A stretch of 64,000 nt of DNA from positions 1-64,000 of the forward strand of contig JANQSI010000017.1 in assembly GCA_028284125.1 (NCBI GenBank), written 5' to 3'. The DNA comes from Cyclobacteriaceae bacterium. GTDB lineage: Bacteria; Bacteroidota; Bacteroidia; Cytophagales; Cyclobacteriaceae. The notes under the pieces were generated by a model. The model was not told the DNA's origin. It made no database searches and saw only the letters and a program-made list of their open reading frames with translations. How positions within the stretch are numbered: the first letter of the stretch is position 1; every line of letters starts with the position of its first letter. Position numbers and translations under genes: made by a program. Of this stretch, positions 32,833 to 42,385 are shown piece after piece.

Positions 32833-33855
32833 GTGTTAACACTTTCTCTTCCTCTGAATTCAGTGAGCAAAGTCAAGCTGGATGTTAAAAATCCAGCTGC
32901 CTTCTTGACTCATATTATGGCGGTTGTTGGAGTACCATTTTTAATCATTCTCACTGTTCATTTTCTTCTAGATGGAAACTCTTTTATTGCATTTCCACCA
33001 TCTGTCTCTGCTGCTTTTTTAATAACTATTTCTCTTTCAGCCTTAGCGGGTTTTTATTCTTATTTTCTCGTCCTATCGAAAACCCCCAGGTTCGCACGGG
33101 CTTACCTAATGGAAAGTCTGATTGCGATTGGCCTAATCCTGATTCTGTATATCTATGGTGAACAAGATCGCTTTTTGATAAATGATAATCCTGGGGAAGA
33201 TTTAATTGATTTCGGATTTATCCTCGTAATGGTAATTGTTTGCTGGGCAATTATCTCTTTCATTTTTGAATTCTTCAGGACCAATCTGTCCCATCTCAAA
33301 AAACCAACTTATCTGACATCAAGAGGTATTGCACTACTAACACTGATCATTCCACTTGATATCATATCAAATGTGCTGTATCTGAGAATGGCCTATAATT
33401 TGCCTCTTTATGAAGATTATTGGGTGCTGGAGATTCCACTTAAGATTTCTTTAATTCTTCTTATCAATTTTCTGGATGAAGTCCAGTTATTTGCTTCTAA
33501 AGCCGAGGAAACAAAGTCTACAATGAAATTCAAAATCGGCAATCAATACCGATTCATTGAACCCAATTCCATTGCTTACTTTATGGTTCAAAACCAGATC
33601 TCCTATCTGCATACTGTTGATGGAGAAAAACTAATGGTTGACCTCCCTCTTAGTTTGCTTGAGAAAGACCTCAGCAATCATGATTTCTTCAGAGCTGGTA
33701 GGCAATTGTTGGTGTCCCGTAAAGCCATCACAGGATATAAATCCATGCAAGGGAAAAAGATAGAACTTAGCTTCGCAAGTCAAAAAGGTTTACCTGAAAA
33801 ATACCAAATCAGCAGATTAACAGCCCCTGACTTTCGAAGATGGATCAATAACTAA
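32833..33855 (+). CDS. membrane-anchored LytTR regulator
   Basis: Predicted transcriptional regulator of 340 residues. Residues about 25-220 contain five to six membrane helices; residues about 232-335 are a LytTR DNA-binding domain (QYRFIEPNSIAYFMVQNQISYLHTVDGEKLMVDLPLSLLEK, split here as two blocks around IAYFMVQ and SLLEKDL, then FFRAGRQLLVSRKAI). Such proteins are common one-component regulators in Bacteroidota. The start is uncertain: GTG at 32833 or GTG at 32863. Its target may be the serine hydrolase gene that follows after about 110 bases, by inference. Confidence 0.82.
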   Translation: MLTLSLPLNSVSKVKLDVKNPAAFLTHIMAVVGVPFLIILTVHFLLDGNSFIAFPPSVSAAFLITISLSALAGFYSYFLVLSKTPRFARAYLMESLIAIGLILILYIYGEQDRFLINDNPGEDLIDFGFILVMVIVCWAIISFIFEFFRTNLSHLKKPTYLTSRGIALLTLIIPLDIISNVLYLRMAYNLPLYEDYWVLEIPLKISLILLINFLDEVQLFASKAEETKSTMKFKIGNQYRFIEPNSIAYFMVQNQISYLHTVDGEKLMVDLPLSLLEKDLSNHDFFRAGRQLLVSRKAITGYKSMQGKKIELSFASQKGLPEKYQISRLTAPDFRRWINN

Positions 33856-33965
33856 GGGGGTACAACTCAGGCTCGAAAAGGGATCACTTCATCCATTAAA
33901 GGTCAAATAACACTATCTACGAAACAACCACATCGTAAATCTGCAGAAACAAAATTGTGGATTCA

Positions 33966-35474
33966 ATGGTCCTTCAGAAGTTAGGTTTATTCGGATTACT
34001 TATTTCCATTACTTGCTGTGGTGGTCGAGTTGAAAATACTCGAGCAAATGAGGTAAATCCATTAGAAAAGGATGTCAATGACTTTGTTGCCGAAGTGATC
34101 AATGACTACAACATTGGCGGTGGAATTGGTATTGGTATTGTGAAGGAAGGTGAAATTCTCCTAGAAAAAGCTTATGGATACAGCGACAGGGATCTAAATA
34201 TTCAAGCTTCATCCCAAACACCTTTCTACATTGCCTCGATCACCAAATCGTTTGTGGGGACACTTGCAATGATGCTTCACGAAAATGGTGAGATTGACCT
34301 GGAAGAAGAACTCCAAGCTTCACTTCCATTTAAGTTTTCCAGTGAAATAGAAATTAATGACGTACTGGTTGAAGATCTTTTTACTCACACTTCCGGAATT
34401 GGGAATTCTGTTGTGCCTATAAAAACGGCCTACACCGGAGGTTTTACCAAGGAAGAAATTTTCCAGGATTTTGAACAATTCAGTTACCCAATAACTCCCG
34501 GGTATTCTTATTCTAATCTTGGCTATATCATAGGCGCCATCATTTTTGAAGAAAAACTAGGTGTCAACTGGAAAGAATTACTCAAGCAGAGATTGTTTGA
34601 TCCATTGGAAATGAAAAACACCTCCGCTAATGTTTCAACATACCTAAGTGACAAAATTGCTAAACCACATACGCTTGCCAGCAATGTCATCCAGGTTGGT
34701 GATTTTCTAAAAAAAGACGACACTATGCATGCTGCTGGTGGTCTGTTCACAACAGTAGAAGACATGAACAAATGGATGAATTTCCATTTGAGTGGAAGCG
34801 ACTCACTTTTATCAAAGGAAGCCTTCGATTACATTCATTCTGATATTGTTGGTTACTACGGAAAATCAGGCACGTTCAATAACTACGGCTATGGGTTGGG
34901 GTGGAATCAGGCAGATTGGAATGAATATGGAATATCCTGGCATGGCGGTGGTTATCCGGGATACCGATCTTTGTGCATTCTGGTTCCTGATGAGAAGCTT
35001 GGAATTACCATACTCATGAATCAAGTAACTCCTGCCATAAGCCTTCTTTCAGATTTTTTACTTGGAAATCTTCTGGAAGTTCCTGATTTCGAAAACTACT
35101 TATCTGAGAGGAAAAATAGGATTACCAATCAATGGAATCGATACCAATTTGTTCGCGATAGCACGCTTGAAGCAGGAACAAAAAAGACTTCTAACATTCG
35201 GGAAATTCAAGATTATGAAGGCTCCTATCTTGATGAAGAGTATGGAGAGATAATTGTCAAGTCAAATCAGAACTCAATCAGTCTTTTGATTGGAAACCTC
35301 TCATTTGACACCAACTACATGGGTGATGATCGATTTTTCTTTTTTAGTGATGCAGATCAAATGTATGGTACAATGGATTTCTATTTTCATTCTGAGAACT
35401 ATCAACAAGCCAGCTCATTGGATTTCTCCGGTGTAGAATATAAAAGGGTAACTAATAAAGGTCAAAACAACTAA
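33966..35474 (+). CDS. serine hydrolase lipoprotein (beta-lactamase-like, S12)
   Basis: Predicted lipoprotein of 502 residues from the ATG at 33966; a GTG nine bases upstream is the alternative. The signal sequence ends in a lipobox-like ITCC. The catalytic S-x-x-K motif is S91-I-T-K94, the Tyr motif is YSNLGY and the third is HGGGYPG near residue 320. A C-terminal beta domain of about 120 residues follows, as in many D-aminopeptidase-type relatives. The next gene starts four bases after its stop, so the pair is co-transcribed. Confidence 0.87.
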   Translation: MVLQKLGLFGLLISITCCGGRVENTRANEVNPLEKDVNDFVAEVINDYNIGGGIGIGIVKEGEILLEKAYGYSDRDLNIQASSQTPFYIASITKSFVGTLAMMLHENGEIDLEEELQASLPFKFSSEIEINDVLVEDLFTHTSGIGNSVVPIKTAYTGGFTKEEIFQDFEQFSYPITPGYSYSNLGYIIGAIIFEEKLGVNWKELLKQRLFDPLEMKNTSANVSTYLSDKIAKPHTLASNVIQVGDFLKKDDTMHAAGGLFTTVEDMNKWMNFHLSGSDSLLSKEAFDYIHSDIVGYYGKSGTFNNYGYGLGWNQADWNEYGISWHGGGYPGYRSLCILVPDEKLGITILMNQVTPAISLLSDFLLGNLLEVPDFENYLSERKNRITNQWNRYQFVRDSTLEAGTKKTSNIREIQDYEGSYLDEEYGEIIVKSNQNSISLLIGNLSFDTNYMGDDRFFFFSDADQMYGTMDFYFHSENYQQASSLDFSGVEYKRVTNKGQNN

Positions 35475-35477
35475 ATC

Positions 35478-37247
35478 ATGATTCAAAGAACTAAATCTCT
35501 AATCTCAGTTTTCGCTTTACTCGTCTGCAGTCTAAGCTTCAGTCAAACGCATATGAAGCTTTATGGAGAAGTAATTACTTCTGATGGCGAACCTGCCTCT
35601 TTTGCGCATGTATTTGTTAAGGATAAAAACATGGGCGGAATTACGGACATTGACGGCATTTTTAGATACTATATTTCGGAAGATTACTACAATGATCAGT
35701 TGCTCATTTCTCTCGTTGGATTCAAACCACTAGAGGTTCCTGTAAAGGATTTAGTGGATAATCCCGGTCAGGTTTTAACTCTTGAAGAAAACGTCATACA
35801 ACTTGAAAATGTCACTGTATATGCGCCGGAGAAAATCATGCGAGCAGCATTAAAAAATGCGATCGAAAACAATGATCCTTCCCAGTATTATTCCAAATCA
35901 GGTGTCGTTACCATCACAAGACAAGAGGGTGAAAAAATCACACTATTTGAGGAAATCGCCTTCAACTATTATTACCGTGGCATGAAAGAAGGTAGAGCAT
36001 TGGTAGGCTATGAACCAATTGCCCAGCGACGATCCATTGACTATTCTGCTTTCCCTTACAAAGTCAAACGAGGAGCCAGATCTTCTTCTAGTGCGAATTA
36101 CTTTTTTGGTGGGTCAACGAGAGGTATGTTGGCACGAACAGAGGCTGAACTTGACAGCCTGGAGTTGGACATCACAGATGTAGTAGAAGAGAATGGTCAA
36201 AAACTTTATGTCGTTACCAGGGTGCGCGAAAAAGGTGGATTAACCAACTTCTACATAGACGTAGAACAGAATCAATTGAAGAAAGTTGAGTTAATAACTA
36301 ATTCTAATCAGACTTTCACATACATCGGTGGTTCACCCTTCAACAGCTCAAAATACAATCGCTTTAGGTATTTGTTTACCGATACTTATCACTTTGACAT
36401 GATCGATGGAAAGCTACAAATCGTCACAGCTTCACACGAAATGAAAACCCAATACATCGAACGGTTGACGGGATACATTTACAAAACCTACAACGATTTC
36501 ACCAACATTCAATTTTTCAAGCACACTCCTCTAACCGAACAACCTAAGAAGTACAAGGACTATTTTCAGCTTCCCATTTCAATGGGTTACAATGCTCAAT
36601 TCTGGCAGAGTTTTGAACAAGAAAACAATCATAAAATAAAAGAGGATTTAGTCGCTTCTTTAAGTAGCAAGAAACCTTTAGAACAGCAGTTTGAAGAAAC
36701 AGACGGATCGGTTGTCAGAGGACATACTTCCACTAAATCTTCTTTTACCAAAAGCGATCAAAAAAAACAGACCAAAGTCAACGATGTGGAAGTCTTCATC
36801 GAACAGCTTGTCTCAAACAACTACGAGGCTGATTATCCGCCAGAACTTAAATGGGAAGATATTCCGAAACTTCTGGCAATTGCTAACTCAAACACCGTCA
36901 TTGATCGATTTCCAAGAAACATTTTAAGCAGGCTTTATCTGCAGGATTGTCAAGTTGGTATTGTCGCCATGTGGCTCATCGATTCGATTCGAAAAAATCA
37001 TGGGAAAAGGGCAAGAAAAGCCTGGTACATTTCTCCAATGGCACTCCTTCAGGATCAAGAAGACCGAGACAGATCAAAAAATCGAGGTGGAGGAAATGAA
37101 TACATTCCAGTCAATAGCGATACAAAACTTGAAACCGCATACCAAGCTTTTAACTCTTGGTGGGAAAATGCGCAAGACATAAGTCCAAGCAAATCCAAAA
37201 GAGTGAACCCAATGGATGGTTCCGGATTGAATTGGCTTTGGCGATAG
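35478..37247 (+). CDS. exported CarboxypepD_reg-like domain protein
   Basis: Exported protein of 589 residues, signal peptide to about residue 22 (SFSQ). Residues about 27-112 form a carboxypeptidase regulatory-like beta-sandwich (GEVITSDGEPASFAHVFVKDKNMGG then TDIDGIF and SLVGFK), the module that precedes many TonB-dependent receptors. The remaining 470 residues have no recognised domain; residues about 195-330 look beta-rich, as in DUF5686-type proteins. No beta-barrel is obvious. Likely periplasmic or outer-membrane associated. It is the second gene of a pair with the serine hydrolase. Confidence 0.75.
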   Translation: MIQRTKSLISVFALLVCSLSFSQTHMKLYGEVITSDGEPASFAHVFVKDKNMGGITDIDGIFRYYISEDYYNDQLLISLVGFKPLEVPVKDLVDNPGQVLTLEENVIQLENVTVYAPEKIMRAALKNAIENNDPSQYYSKSGVVTITRQEGEKITLFEEIAFNYYYRGMKEGRALVGYEPIAQRRSIDYSAFPYKVKRGARSSSSANYFFGGSTRGMLARTEAELDSLELDITDVVEENGQKLYVVTRVREKGGLTNFYIDVEQNQLKKVELITNSNQTFTYIGGSPFNSSKYNRFRYLFTDTYHFDMIDGKLQIVTASHEMKTQYIERLTGYIYKTYNDFTNIQFFKHTPLTEQPKKYKDYFQLPISMGYNAQFWQSFEQENNHKIKEDLVASLSSKKPLEQQFEETDGSVVRGHTSTKSSFTKSDQKKQTKVNDVEVFIEQLVSNNYEADYPPELKWEDIPKLLAIANSNTVIDRFPRNILSRLYLQDCQVGIVAMWLIDSIRKNHGKRARKAWYISPMALLQDQEDRDRSKNRGGGNEYIPVNSDTKLETAYQAFNSWWENAQDISPSKSKRVNPMDGSGLNWLWR

Positions 37248-37272
37248 GAATTAGTGCAACCCAAAGATGAGC

Positions 37273-37302
37273 GGACAGGTTTAAAACACCATAAACCTGT
37301 CC
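37273..37302 (+). promoter_or_regulatory. perfect 11-bp hairpin ending one base before a start codon
   Basis: GGACAGGTTTA, an 8-base loop and TAAACCTGTCC form a perfect 11-bp stem; the ATG of the next gene is at 37304. No U-tract follows, so it is not a standard terminator. In RNA it would cover the ribosome landing region; in DNA it is a symmetric protein site. Which applies cannot be told from sequence. Confidence 0.7.
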
Positions 37303-37303
37303 A

Positions 37304-37942
37304 ATGAAATTTCTCACAGCATTACTTCTTTTGTCCATTTCAATATCATCCACCGCACAAATCGATCTTACTCAACTTGACGGAATCATTTCTGAAGAAG
37401 AAAATGCCAGGTTTCAGAAATTGGGTGAAAACAGGACCAGTGAAATTTCAGCTATCGTTGATGGAGACTACATAAAAATCAACGTGAAATCTGATACCAT
37501 GTACGTTGCAAGCCTTTGTCTCTGTTCCGATGAAAAGAAGACGATAGTTCTTCATGCTTCATCCGCACTTGGTCAGATCAATTATGCTTACGATAGTGAA
37601 AGTTGGACAACCGAAGAGCAGTTCACTTGGAAAGTTCGTGAGAGAGATATGAGCGCCTCCACTTTAGCTAAGAGAAGAAACTACTTGGATGAATTTGGGT
37701 GGGTTGCTAATACGACACCCATGGGCAGCAATAAAGAAGTGGAATTCATTATTAGAAAAGATCTATTCACTGGAAATCGGGTTTTGCTTGCGGCCGGACT
37801 TATGTTGAAGTCAGACCCAGAAAACATCGTTCCTCTTCCGGCAAAAACTTCAGGCGATTGCGCTGCGCTTTCGTTGGTTGCTGGCAATAGAGAAAACAGC
37901 TATCAATTCGAACCGAAAAACTGGTTCAGGATCGATCTATAA
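37304..37942 (+). CDS. exported hypothetical protein
   Basis: Exported protein of 212 residues with a signal peptide ending near STAQ. The mature part is mixed beta: YIKINVKSDTMYVASLCLC, TIVLHASSALGQINYA, EVEFIIRKDLFTGNRVLLAAGL and a final NSYQFEPKNWFRIDL. I do not recognise a family. Cys residues at LCLCSD and GDCAALS could pair. Its start codon abuts a perfect hairpin, which suggests translational or transcriptional control. It is convergent with the permease gene, with only three bases between the stops. Confidence 0.75.
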   Translation: MKFLTALLLLSISISSTAQIDLTQLDGIISEEENARFQKLGENRTSEISAIVDGDYIKINVKSDTMYVASLCLCSDEKKTIVLHASSALGQINYAYDSESWTTEEQFTWKVRERDMSASTLAKRRNYLDEFGWVANTTPMGSNKEVEFIIRKDLFTGNRVLLAAGLMLKSDPENIVPLPAKTSGDCAALSLVAGNRENSYQFEPKNWFRIDL

Positions 37943-37945
37943 ACC

Positions 37946-40579
37946 TTATTCTTCCCTTAAGGTAATTGCTGGATTGGTTTTAGACACATTAAGTGATTTA
38001 ACGCTAACCGTAATCAATGCAACTAAGATCACGAAAAATCCTCCTAAGATGAAGATTCCCATTCCAATACTCGTTTGATAGGCAAAATCTTCCAACCACT
38101 TTGTCATCAGCCAAAAAGACAAAGGGAAGGCAATAATCATTGATCCAATGATCAATTTCGCATAATCCTTGCCCAGCAAGAGCATGATCTTAGTGACTGA
38201 AGCACCCAATACTTTGCGAATTCCTATTTCTTTTTTTGCCTGCTCCACAGTGAATGAGACTAGGCCAAAAAGTCCAAGACAAGCAACAAAAATGGCTAGG
38301 CCTGCAAATGAAATGAATACAGCATTGAATTGTATATCGCTTTTGTATTGTCGATTAAAAAACTCATCAAGGAAAAAGAAATCAAATGGATTATCCGGAT
38401 AGATTTTGTCCCATTGATCTTCAATGGAAGCAACCACTGAACGGTAATCATTGGTGTTCAGCTTTATTGAGTAAAAATTGTTCGAGCCTGTGCTAAGGAA
38501 AAAGGCCATCGGATCAAGTTCTTCTCGCAATGTCGCCTGATGGTAGTTTTCTACCACACCAACAACCTTCCATTCGCGTCTTCTCCCTGGGTTTAAAACT
38601 TCTCCAAGCGCTGCCTCTGCAGAACTGAAACCAAACAACTTTAGTGCTTCCTTATTCAATATAACACTGGCCGTATCTGATTGGAGATCTTCGCTAAAAT
38701 TTCTACCAGCAACTAAATCAATTTCGAATTGGTTGAAGAAATTCTCATCAACTGCAATGATGTAGCATGAATTGGACCCTTCACTTTCTCGAGTAAAAAA
38801 TCCGCCAATCCAAAAATTTTCTTCTCCAGGTATATTGCTTGAAACAGTGAATCCCTTCACTATTGAATTCTGTTCTAGCTGGGTTTGCAATAACTCCTGA
38901 CGATTCGCCAGATCATTTTCTCCCCTTGATGAAGACGGCCCTCTTAAGACCAATGTTTGCTTCACATCCAGACCAAGACTTTGATTTTGCATATACCTTA
39001 ACTGCTTCACGACGAGTATGGTCCCGAGTATTAGGATGATAGAAATCGTAAACTGAAAGATCACTAATAGCTGTCTAAAACCAAATGATGCTTTTCTGCT
39101 GTAGAAGCTTCCCTTTAAAACGATAACAGGTTTGAAAGAAGTCAGGACAAATGCCGGATACAACCCTGATAATAGAGATCCACCAAATATTAGGACCACA
39201 ATCCCAATAAGTATCTCTTTACTCAGAAGTAGATACGGATCAATTGAAAGATCAATTGCATTTGAAATGAGTGGAATAGCTATCAAAACAAAACCGATAG
39301 CAATAATCACCGCGAAGAAATTGTAGAGGAATGCTTCAGTCAGAAATTGAATAATCAATTGTCGTTTTTCCACTCCCACAACTTTTCTGATGCCCACTTC
39401 TTTAGAGCGTTTCACAGCTCTGGCCGTCGAAAGGTTAATGAAATTGACCCAGGCGATAATCAAAATCAAAAAGGCAATCGCACTTAAGAAATACACCTGA
39501 TCAGAACCTCCATTTTCACCCATATCCCAGCTCATACCTTCAGAATACAGATGGATATCAGGGACATGCTGTAGCCAAAGTCGCTGGGTTGTGCCAAGTC
39601 GTTCATTGATTTCTTTTTTCTTCTCCAAAAGCAAGCGATCAATTTTTTCTGAAAAGAGTGTCATATCCGTTTGTGGATCGACACGGATGTACGTGTAGAA
39701 ATCGTACCACCCCCAATTGTTTTTCCATTCATCAAATTGATCCATTGATCGAAGGGAGGTAATCATATCAAACTGCAGATGAGAATTTTTTGGATAATCC
39801 TGCATTACGCCGGACACAACAAGTGTTTGTCTTCCACGAAAGCTGATGTTTTTTCCAACAGGATCGGCATCACCAAAATATCTTTTCGCAGCAGATTCTG
39901 ACAGCACAATATGGTCTGGCTCACTTAATACTTCATCGGGATTCCCTTTCAATAGCTCAAATCCAAACATGCTAAAGAAGTTCTGATCTGCATAAACTCC
40001 CTTAGCTTCATTGAACCGAATTAACTGTCCGTCTTCATTCTGGACACTGTAAACACCATCACCGAAAGGTAGAATTCGTGTGAAATCCTGAACCTCCGGA
40101 AAATCTTCGTTTAATGCAATACCAACGGAAGGGTAAACTGGTGTACTGCGCCCTGAAAGTTCATTTTTCTTGAACATGTCCATCACCACACGATAGGTAT
40201 TGTCTGGATGAAAATTGTCATAGGATAATTCGCCAATCACATGAAGCGATATCAGCAGACAACAAGTGATCCCCAACACCAATCCTGAAAGGTTGATGGA
40301 GCTGTAGACTTTGTTTCTTCGAAAAATTCGAAATCCGAGTTTGATATGGTCCTTGAACATTTTGAGTTGATTTGAGTTTGTTTGATATTTTGAAAAAGAA
40401 GAAGGTCTAAAAAATTTGATCACATCCCAGATGAACCACAGGCCAGCTTTAGTAGAACCAAGTTCTTTTTGCCTGTGAAAATGCGCTTCGCGCAAGTCCC
40501 CCTGAATTTCATCGATCAAATGACTGGCACAATACCACTCAAGAAACCGATTCGCCCATCGCGGAGGTGGCTTATGCAT
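37946..40579 (-). CDS. FtsX/MacB-type permease with N-terminal prefix domain (PadR-linked)
   Basis: Predicted ABC-transporter permease without its own ATPase, 877 residues. Residues 1-85 form a prefix segment (PPRWANRFLEWYC, IDEIQGDLREA) seen before many Bacteroidota permeases. Two MacB/FtsX units follow, each with a periplasmic MacB-PCD-like domain and three to four membrane helices; conserved AKKEIGIRKVLGA and AVKRSKEVGIRKVVG motifs precede the helices. No ATPase or membrane-fusion gene is adjacent, resembling the duplicated orphan permeases of Acidobacteria, which are also PadR-linked. The PadR gene ends one base upstream. A homologous pair lies at 44186-47109. Confidence 0.88.
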   Translation of the reverse strand: MHKPPPRWANRFLEWYCASHLIDEIQGDLREAHFHRQKELGSTKAGLWFIWDVIKFFRPSSFSKYQTNSNQLKMFKDHIKLGFRIFRRNKVYSSINLSGLVLGITCCLLISLHVIGELSYDNFHPDNTYRVVMDMFKKNELSGRSTPVYPSVGIALNEDFPEVQDFTRILPFGDGVYSVQNEDGQLIRFNEAKGVYADQNFFSMFGFELLKGNPDEVLSEPDHIVLSESAAKRYFGDADPVGKNISFRGRQTLVVSGVMQDYPKNSHLQFDMITSLRSMDQFDEWKNNWGWYDFYTYIRVDPQTDMTLFSEKIDRLLLEKKKEINERLGTTQRLWLQHVPDIHLYSEGMSWDMGENGGSDQVYFLSAIAFLILIIAWVNFINLSTARAVKRSKEVGIRKVVGVEKRQLIIQFLTEAFLYNFFAVIIAIGFVLIAIPLISNAIDLSIDPYLLLSKEILIGIVVLIFGGSLLSGLYPAFVLTSFKPVIVLKGSFYSRKASFGFRQLLVIFQFTISIILILGTILVVKQLRYMQNQSLGLDVKQTLVLRGPSSSRGENDLANRQELLQTQLEQNSIVKGFTVSSNIPGEENFWIGGFFTRESEGSNSCYIIAVDENFFNQFEIDLVAGRNFSEDLQSDTASVILNKEALKLFGFSSAEAALGEVLNPGRRREWKVVGVVENYHQATLREELDPMAFFLSTGSNNFYSIKLNTNDYRSVVASIEDQWDKIYPDNPFDFFFLDEFFNRQYKSDIQFNAVFISFAGLAIFVACLGLFGLVSFTVEQAKKEIGIRKVLGASVTKIMLLLGKDYAKLIIGSMIIAFPLSFWLMTKWLEDFAYQTSIGMGIFILGGFFVILVALITVSVKSLNVSKTNPAITLREE

Positions 40580-40580
40580 A

Positions 40581-40904
40581 TTAGGAAGTATAATATTTTG
40601 GCATCATTCCCCAAAGCTTCATTCTTGCCTCCTGGATGGATTCTAGCGTAGTAAATCCAAGTTTAGTCACCTTGAAAATTCGTTTCTTACGACCTCCACG
40701 CTCCTTGGTGGCTCCCCCCATTTCAGAATGGATGTAGCCCTTTTTCTCCAAACGTTTTAGCACCGTATGAACCGCGCTAATGGAAATTCGCTGGCCGATG
40801 TTTTTGTAATACTCTTCAGAAACAGTATACCCATAAGCCTCTTTTTCTATCACTGCTACAATGAGTAGTACTGTTTCTTCAAGAGTTCCCAAGTTTTTAG
40901 ACAT
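40581..40904 (-). CDS. PadR family repressor
   Basis: Predicted winged-helix repressor of 107 residues from the ATG at 40904. A TTG at 40928 is rejected because it lies inside the palindrome that spans the likely transcription start. LGTLEETVLLIVAVI, ISISAVHTVLKRLEKKGYIHSEMGG and the ERGGRKKRIFKVT wing are standard PadR features. It shares an operon with the permease gene one base downstream. Two identical palindromes on its promoter point to autoregulation. A homologue of about 113 residues is encoded at 44186. Confidence 0.92.
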   Translation of the reverse strand: MSKNLGTLEETVLLIVAVIEKEAYGYTVSEEYYKNIGQRISISAVHTVLKRLEKKGYIHSEMGGATKERGGRKKRIFKVTKLGFTTLESIQEARMKLWGMMPKYYTS

Positions 40905-40908
40905 ATTT

Positions 40909-40923
40909 CTACAACTTTTGTAG
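40909..40923. promoter_or_regulatory. PadR operator candidate O1
   Basis: CTACAA-CTT-TTGTAG is a 15-bp palindrome (6-bp arms, 3-base centre). An identical 15-mer lies at 40952, 43 bases away, about four helical turns, so both face the same side of the helix. O1 spans the expected transcription start of padR, just downstream of its -7 box. Confidence 0.7.
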
Positions 40924-40925
40924 AT

Positions 40926-40933
40926 CAAACGTA
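40926..40933 (-). promoter_or_regulatory. padR promoter -7 box (TACGTTTG)
   Basis: On the minus strand TACGTTTG matches TAnnTTTG exactly, and TTG at 40957-40955 lies 21 bases upstream, the proper spacing for a Bacteroidota -33 element. O1 covers the start point and O2 covers the -33 TTG, so binding at either should block padR and permease transcription. Confidence 0.65.
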
Positions 40934-40951
40934 AACAATAGTTTTTAGTTT

Positions 40952-40966
40952 CTACAACTTTTGTAG
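40952..40966. promoter_or_regulatory. PadR operator candidate O2
   Basis: Exact copy of O1; TTTCTACAACTTTTGTAGAT is shared around both. It overlaps the -33 element of padR and lies 39 bases upstream of the preferred start of the divergent S41 peptidase gene, so it could co-regulate both directions. Confidence 0.7.
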
Positions 40967-41004
40967 ATCAAATGGGTATAAGTAAAACAATTACCCACGA
41001 AAAA

Positions 41005-42369
41005 ATGACATCAAAAACACTCCTTACACTAACCATCTGTTGCTTATTGCTTTCATCAATTTTTGGTCAAAATCTGACAGAACAACAAGTCAGAGAAGAC
41101 TTAAATGAGATGAAGCAGCAATTTGAAAAGTTTCATTCAGGATATACTCGATACACCGTCAAACAACAACTGGACCGCCTTTTTGAACAAACAGAAAATG
41201 AAATCAAGGAATCATCTGTCGTTGATCTTTACAAGAAAATAACGCTTATCACGAGTAAAATTCGATGCGGCCACACAAGAGCATCCTTACCGGAGAATGC
41301 AAGTCAGGAATTCAGAAAATCCAATGTATTCCTGCCTTTTACTGTCAGTATTTTGAACGAACGATTGTATGTGTTTGAATCACTTGATCCGAGTTTGAAG
41401 CCAGGAAATGAGATCATTTCTATCAATAATTTATCAGTCTCAGAAATATTGAAAACCATTTTCGAGCATCACTCTTCGGATGGTTTTATTCAATCGGGTA
41501 AAACGCGGCTGACAGAGCTCTATTTCCACTATTACTTTCAACTCTATTTGGCAAACAATGCAGCGTCCTTCAAAATTGCTCTGGCTGATACCGAAAATCC
41601 GATTTCGGTAAATGGAAAAAATTGGGATGAGTTAGAGACAATCCGTCATAAGCATCCATCCAACCCAACTTTAGAGCTCGAACATCATGAATCTTACAGC
41701 TACATGAAGATTGGAAGCTTTTCAACTTCTGCGCTACATAACAATGGGTTCGGATACAAAGGGTTTTTGGCCAAAAGCTTTAAAGAATTAAAAGAACGTA
41801 ATACCAAAAATCTGATCCTGGACTTACGCGGAAATGGTGGCGGAAGAGATGAATTTGGAGCTCTGTTGGTATCCTATTTCCTCAAGGAGCCTTTTGGTTA
41901 CTTTGAAAAAATTGAGGTAACTGACGATTATGAAGGCTATGGAAATGTCAGAAAAACCAACGATACCAATTATATGACCTCTCACTCGGGGCTTTCCGAA
42001 CAAGCCACTCAAAAAAATAGCTTCCGAGGAAAACTCTTTCTGTTAACGGATGGTTGGACGTTCTCGACCGCAGCTGACGTTGTATCTGTAATTGACAATG
42101 CCAATCGCGCATTGATTGTTGGAGAAGAAACGGGTGGCGGAAGATTTGGAAATACCAGCGGCGTATCAAAAAGTTTAGTATTACCCAATTCCGAAATAAG
42201 AATCAATCTACCTATGTGGAAGTACACTACATCACTTGACGAAAAAGTAGATGATGGACGAGGCGTAATTCCTGATGTAGAAATCATTCCAACAATTCAG
42301 CAACAACTTAGCGGTGAAGACATTCCACTCAATTATTGTCTCGACGCTATAAAAGACCTAGGAGGATAG
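41005..42369 (+). CDS. exported S41 family peptidase (CtpA/TSP-like)
   Basis: Predicted serine protease of the C-terminal-processing/tail-specific family, 454 residues from the ATG at 41005. The ATG at 40972 adds eleven polar residues before the signal peptide and leaves almost no leader. The signal ends near SIFGQ. The mature part has an N-terminal helical region, a PDZ-like segment around PGNEIISINNLSVSEI, LILDLRGNGGG, and the catalytic FSTAADVVS loop followed by VGEETGGGRFG. Divergent from the padR-permease operon, sharing the promoter region with two PadR palindromes. Confidence 0.86.
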   Translation: MTSKTLLTLTICCLLLSSIFGQNLTEQQVREDLNEMKQQFEKFHSGYTRYTVKQQLDRLFEQTENEIKESSVVDLYKKITLITSKIRCGHTRASLPENASQEFRKSNVFLPFTVSILNERLYVFESLDPSLKPGNEIISINNLSVSEILKTIFEHHSSDGFIQSGKTRLTELYFHYYFQLYLANNAASFKIALADTENPISVNGKNWDELETIRHKHPSNPTLELEHHESYSYMKIGSFSTSALHNNGFGYKGFLAKSFKELKERNTKNLILDLRGNGGGRDEFGALLVSYFLKEPFGYFEKIEVTDDYEGYGNVRKTNDTNYMTSHSGLSEQATQKNSFRGKLFLLTDGWTFSTAADVVSVIDNANRALIVGEETGGGRFGNTSGVSKSLVLPNSEIRINLPMWKYTTSLDEKVDDGRGVIPDVEIIPTIQQQLSGEDIPLNYCLDAIKDLGG

Positions 42370-42385
42370 CCATTAAACCAATAGA

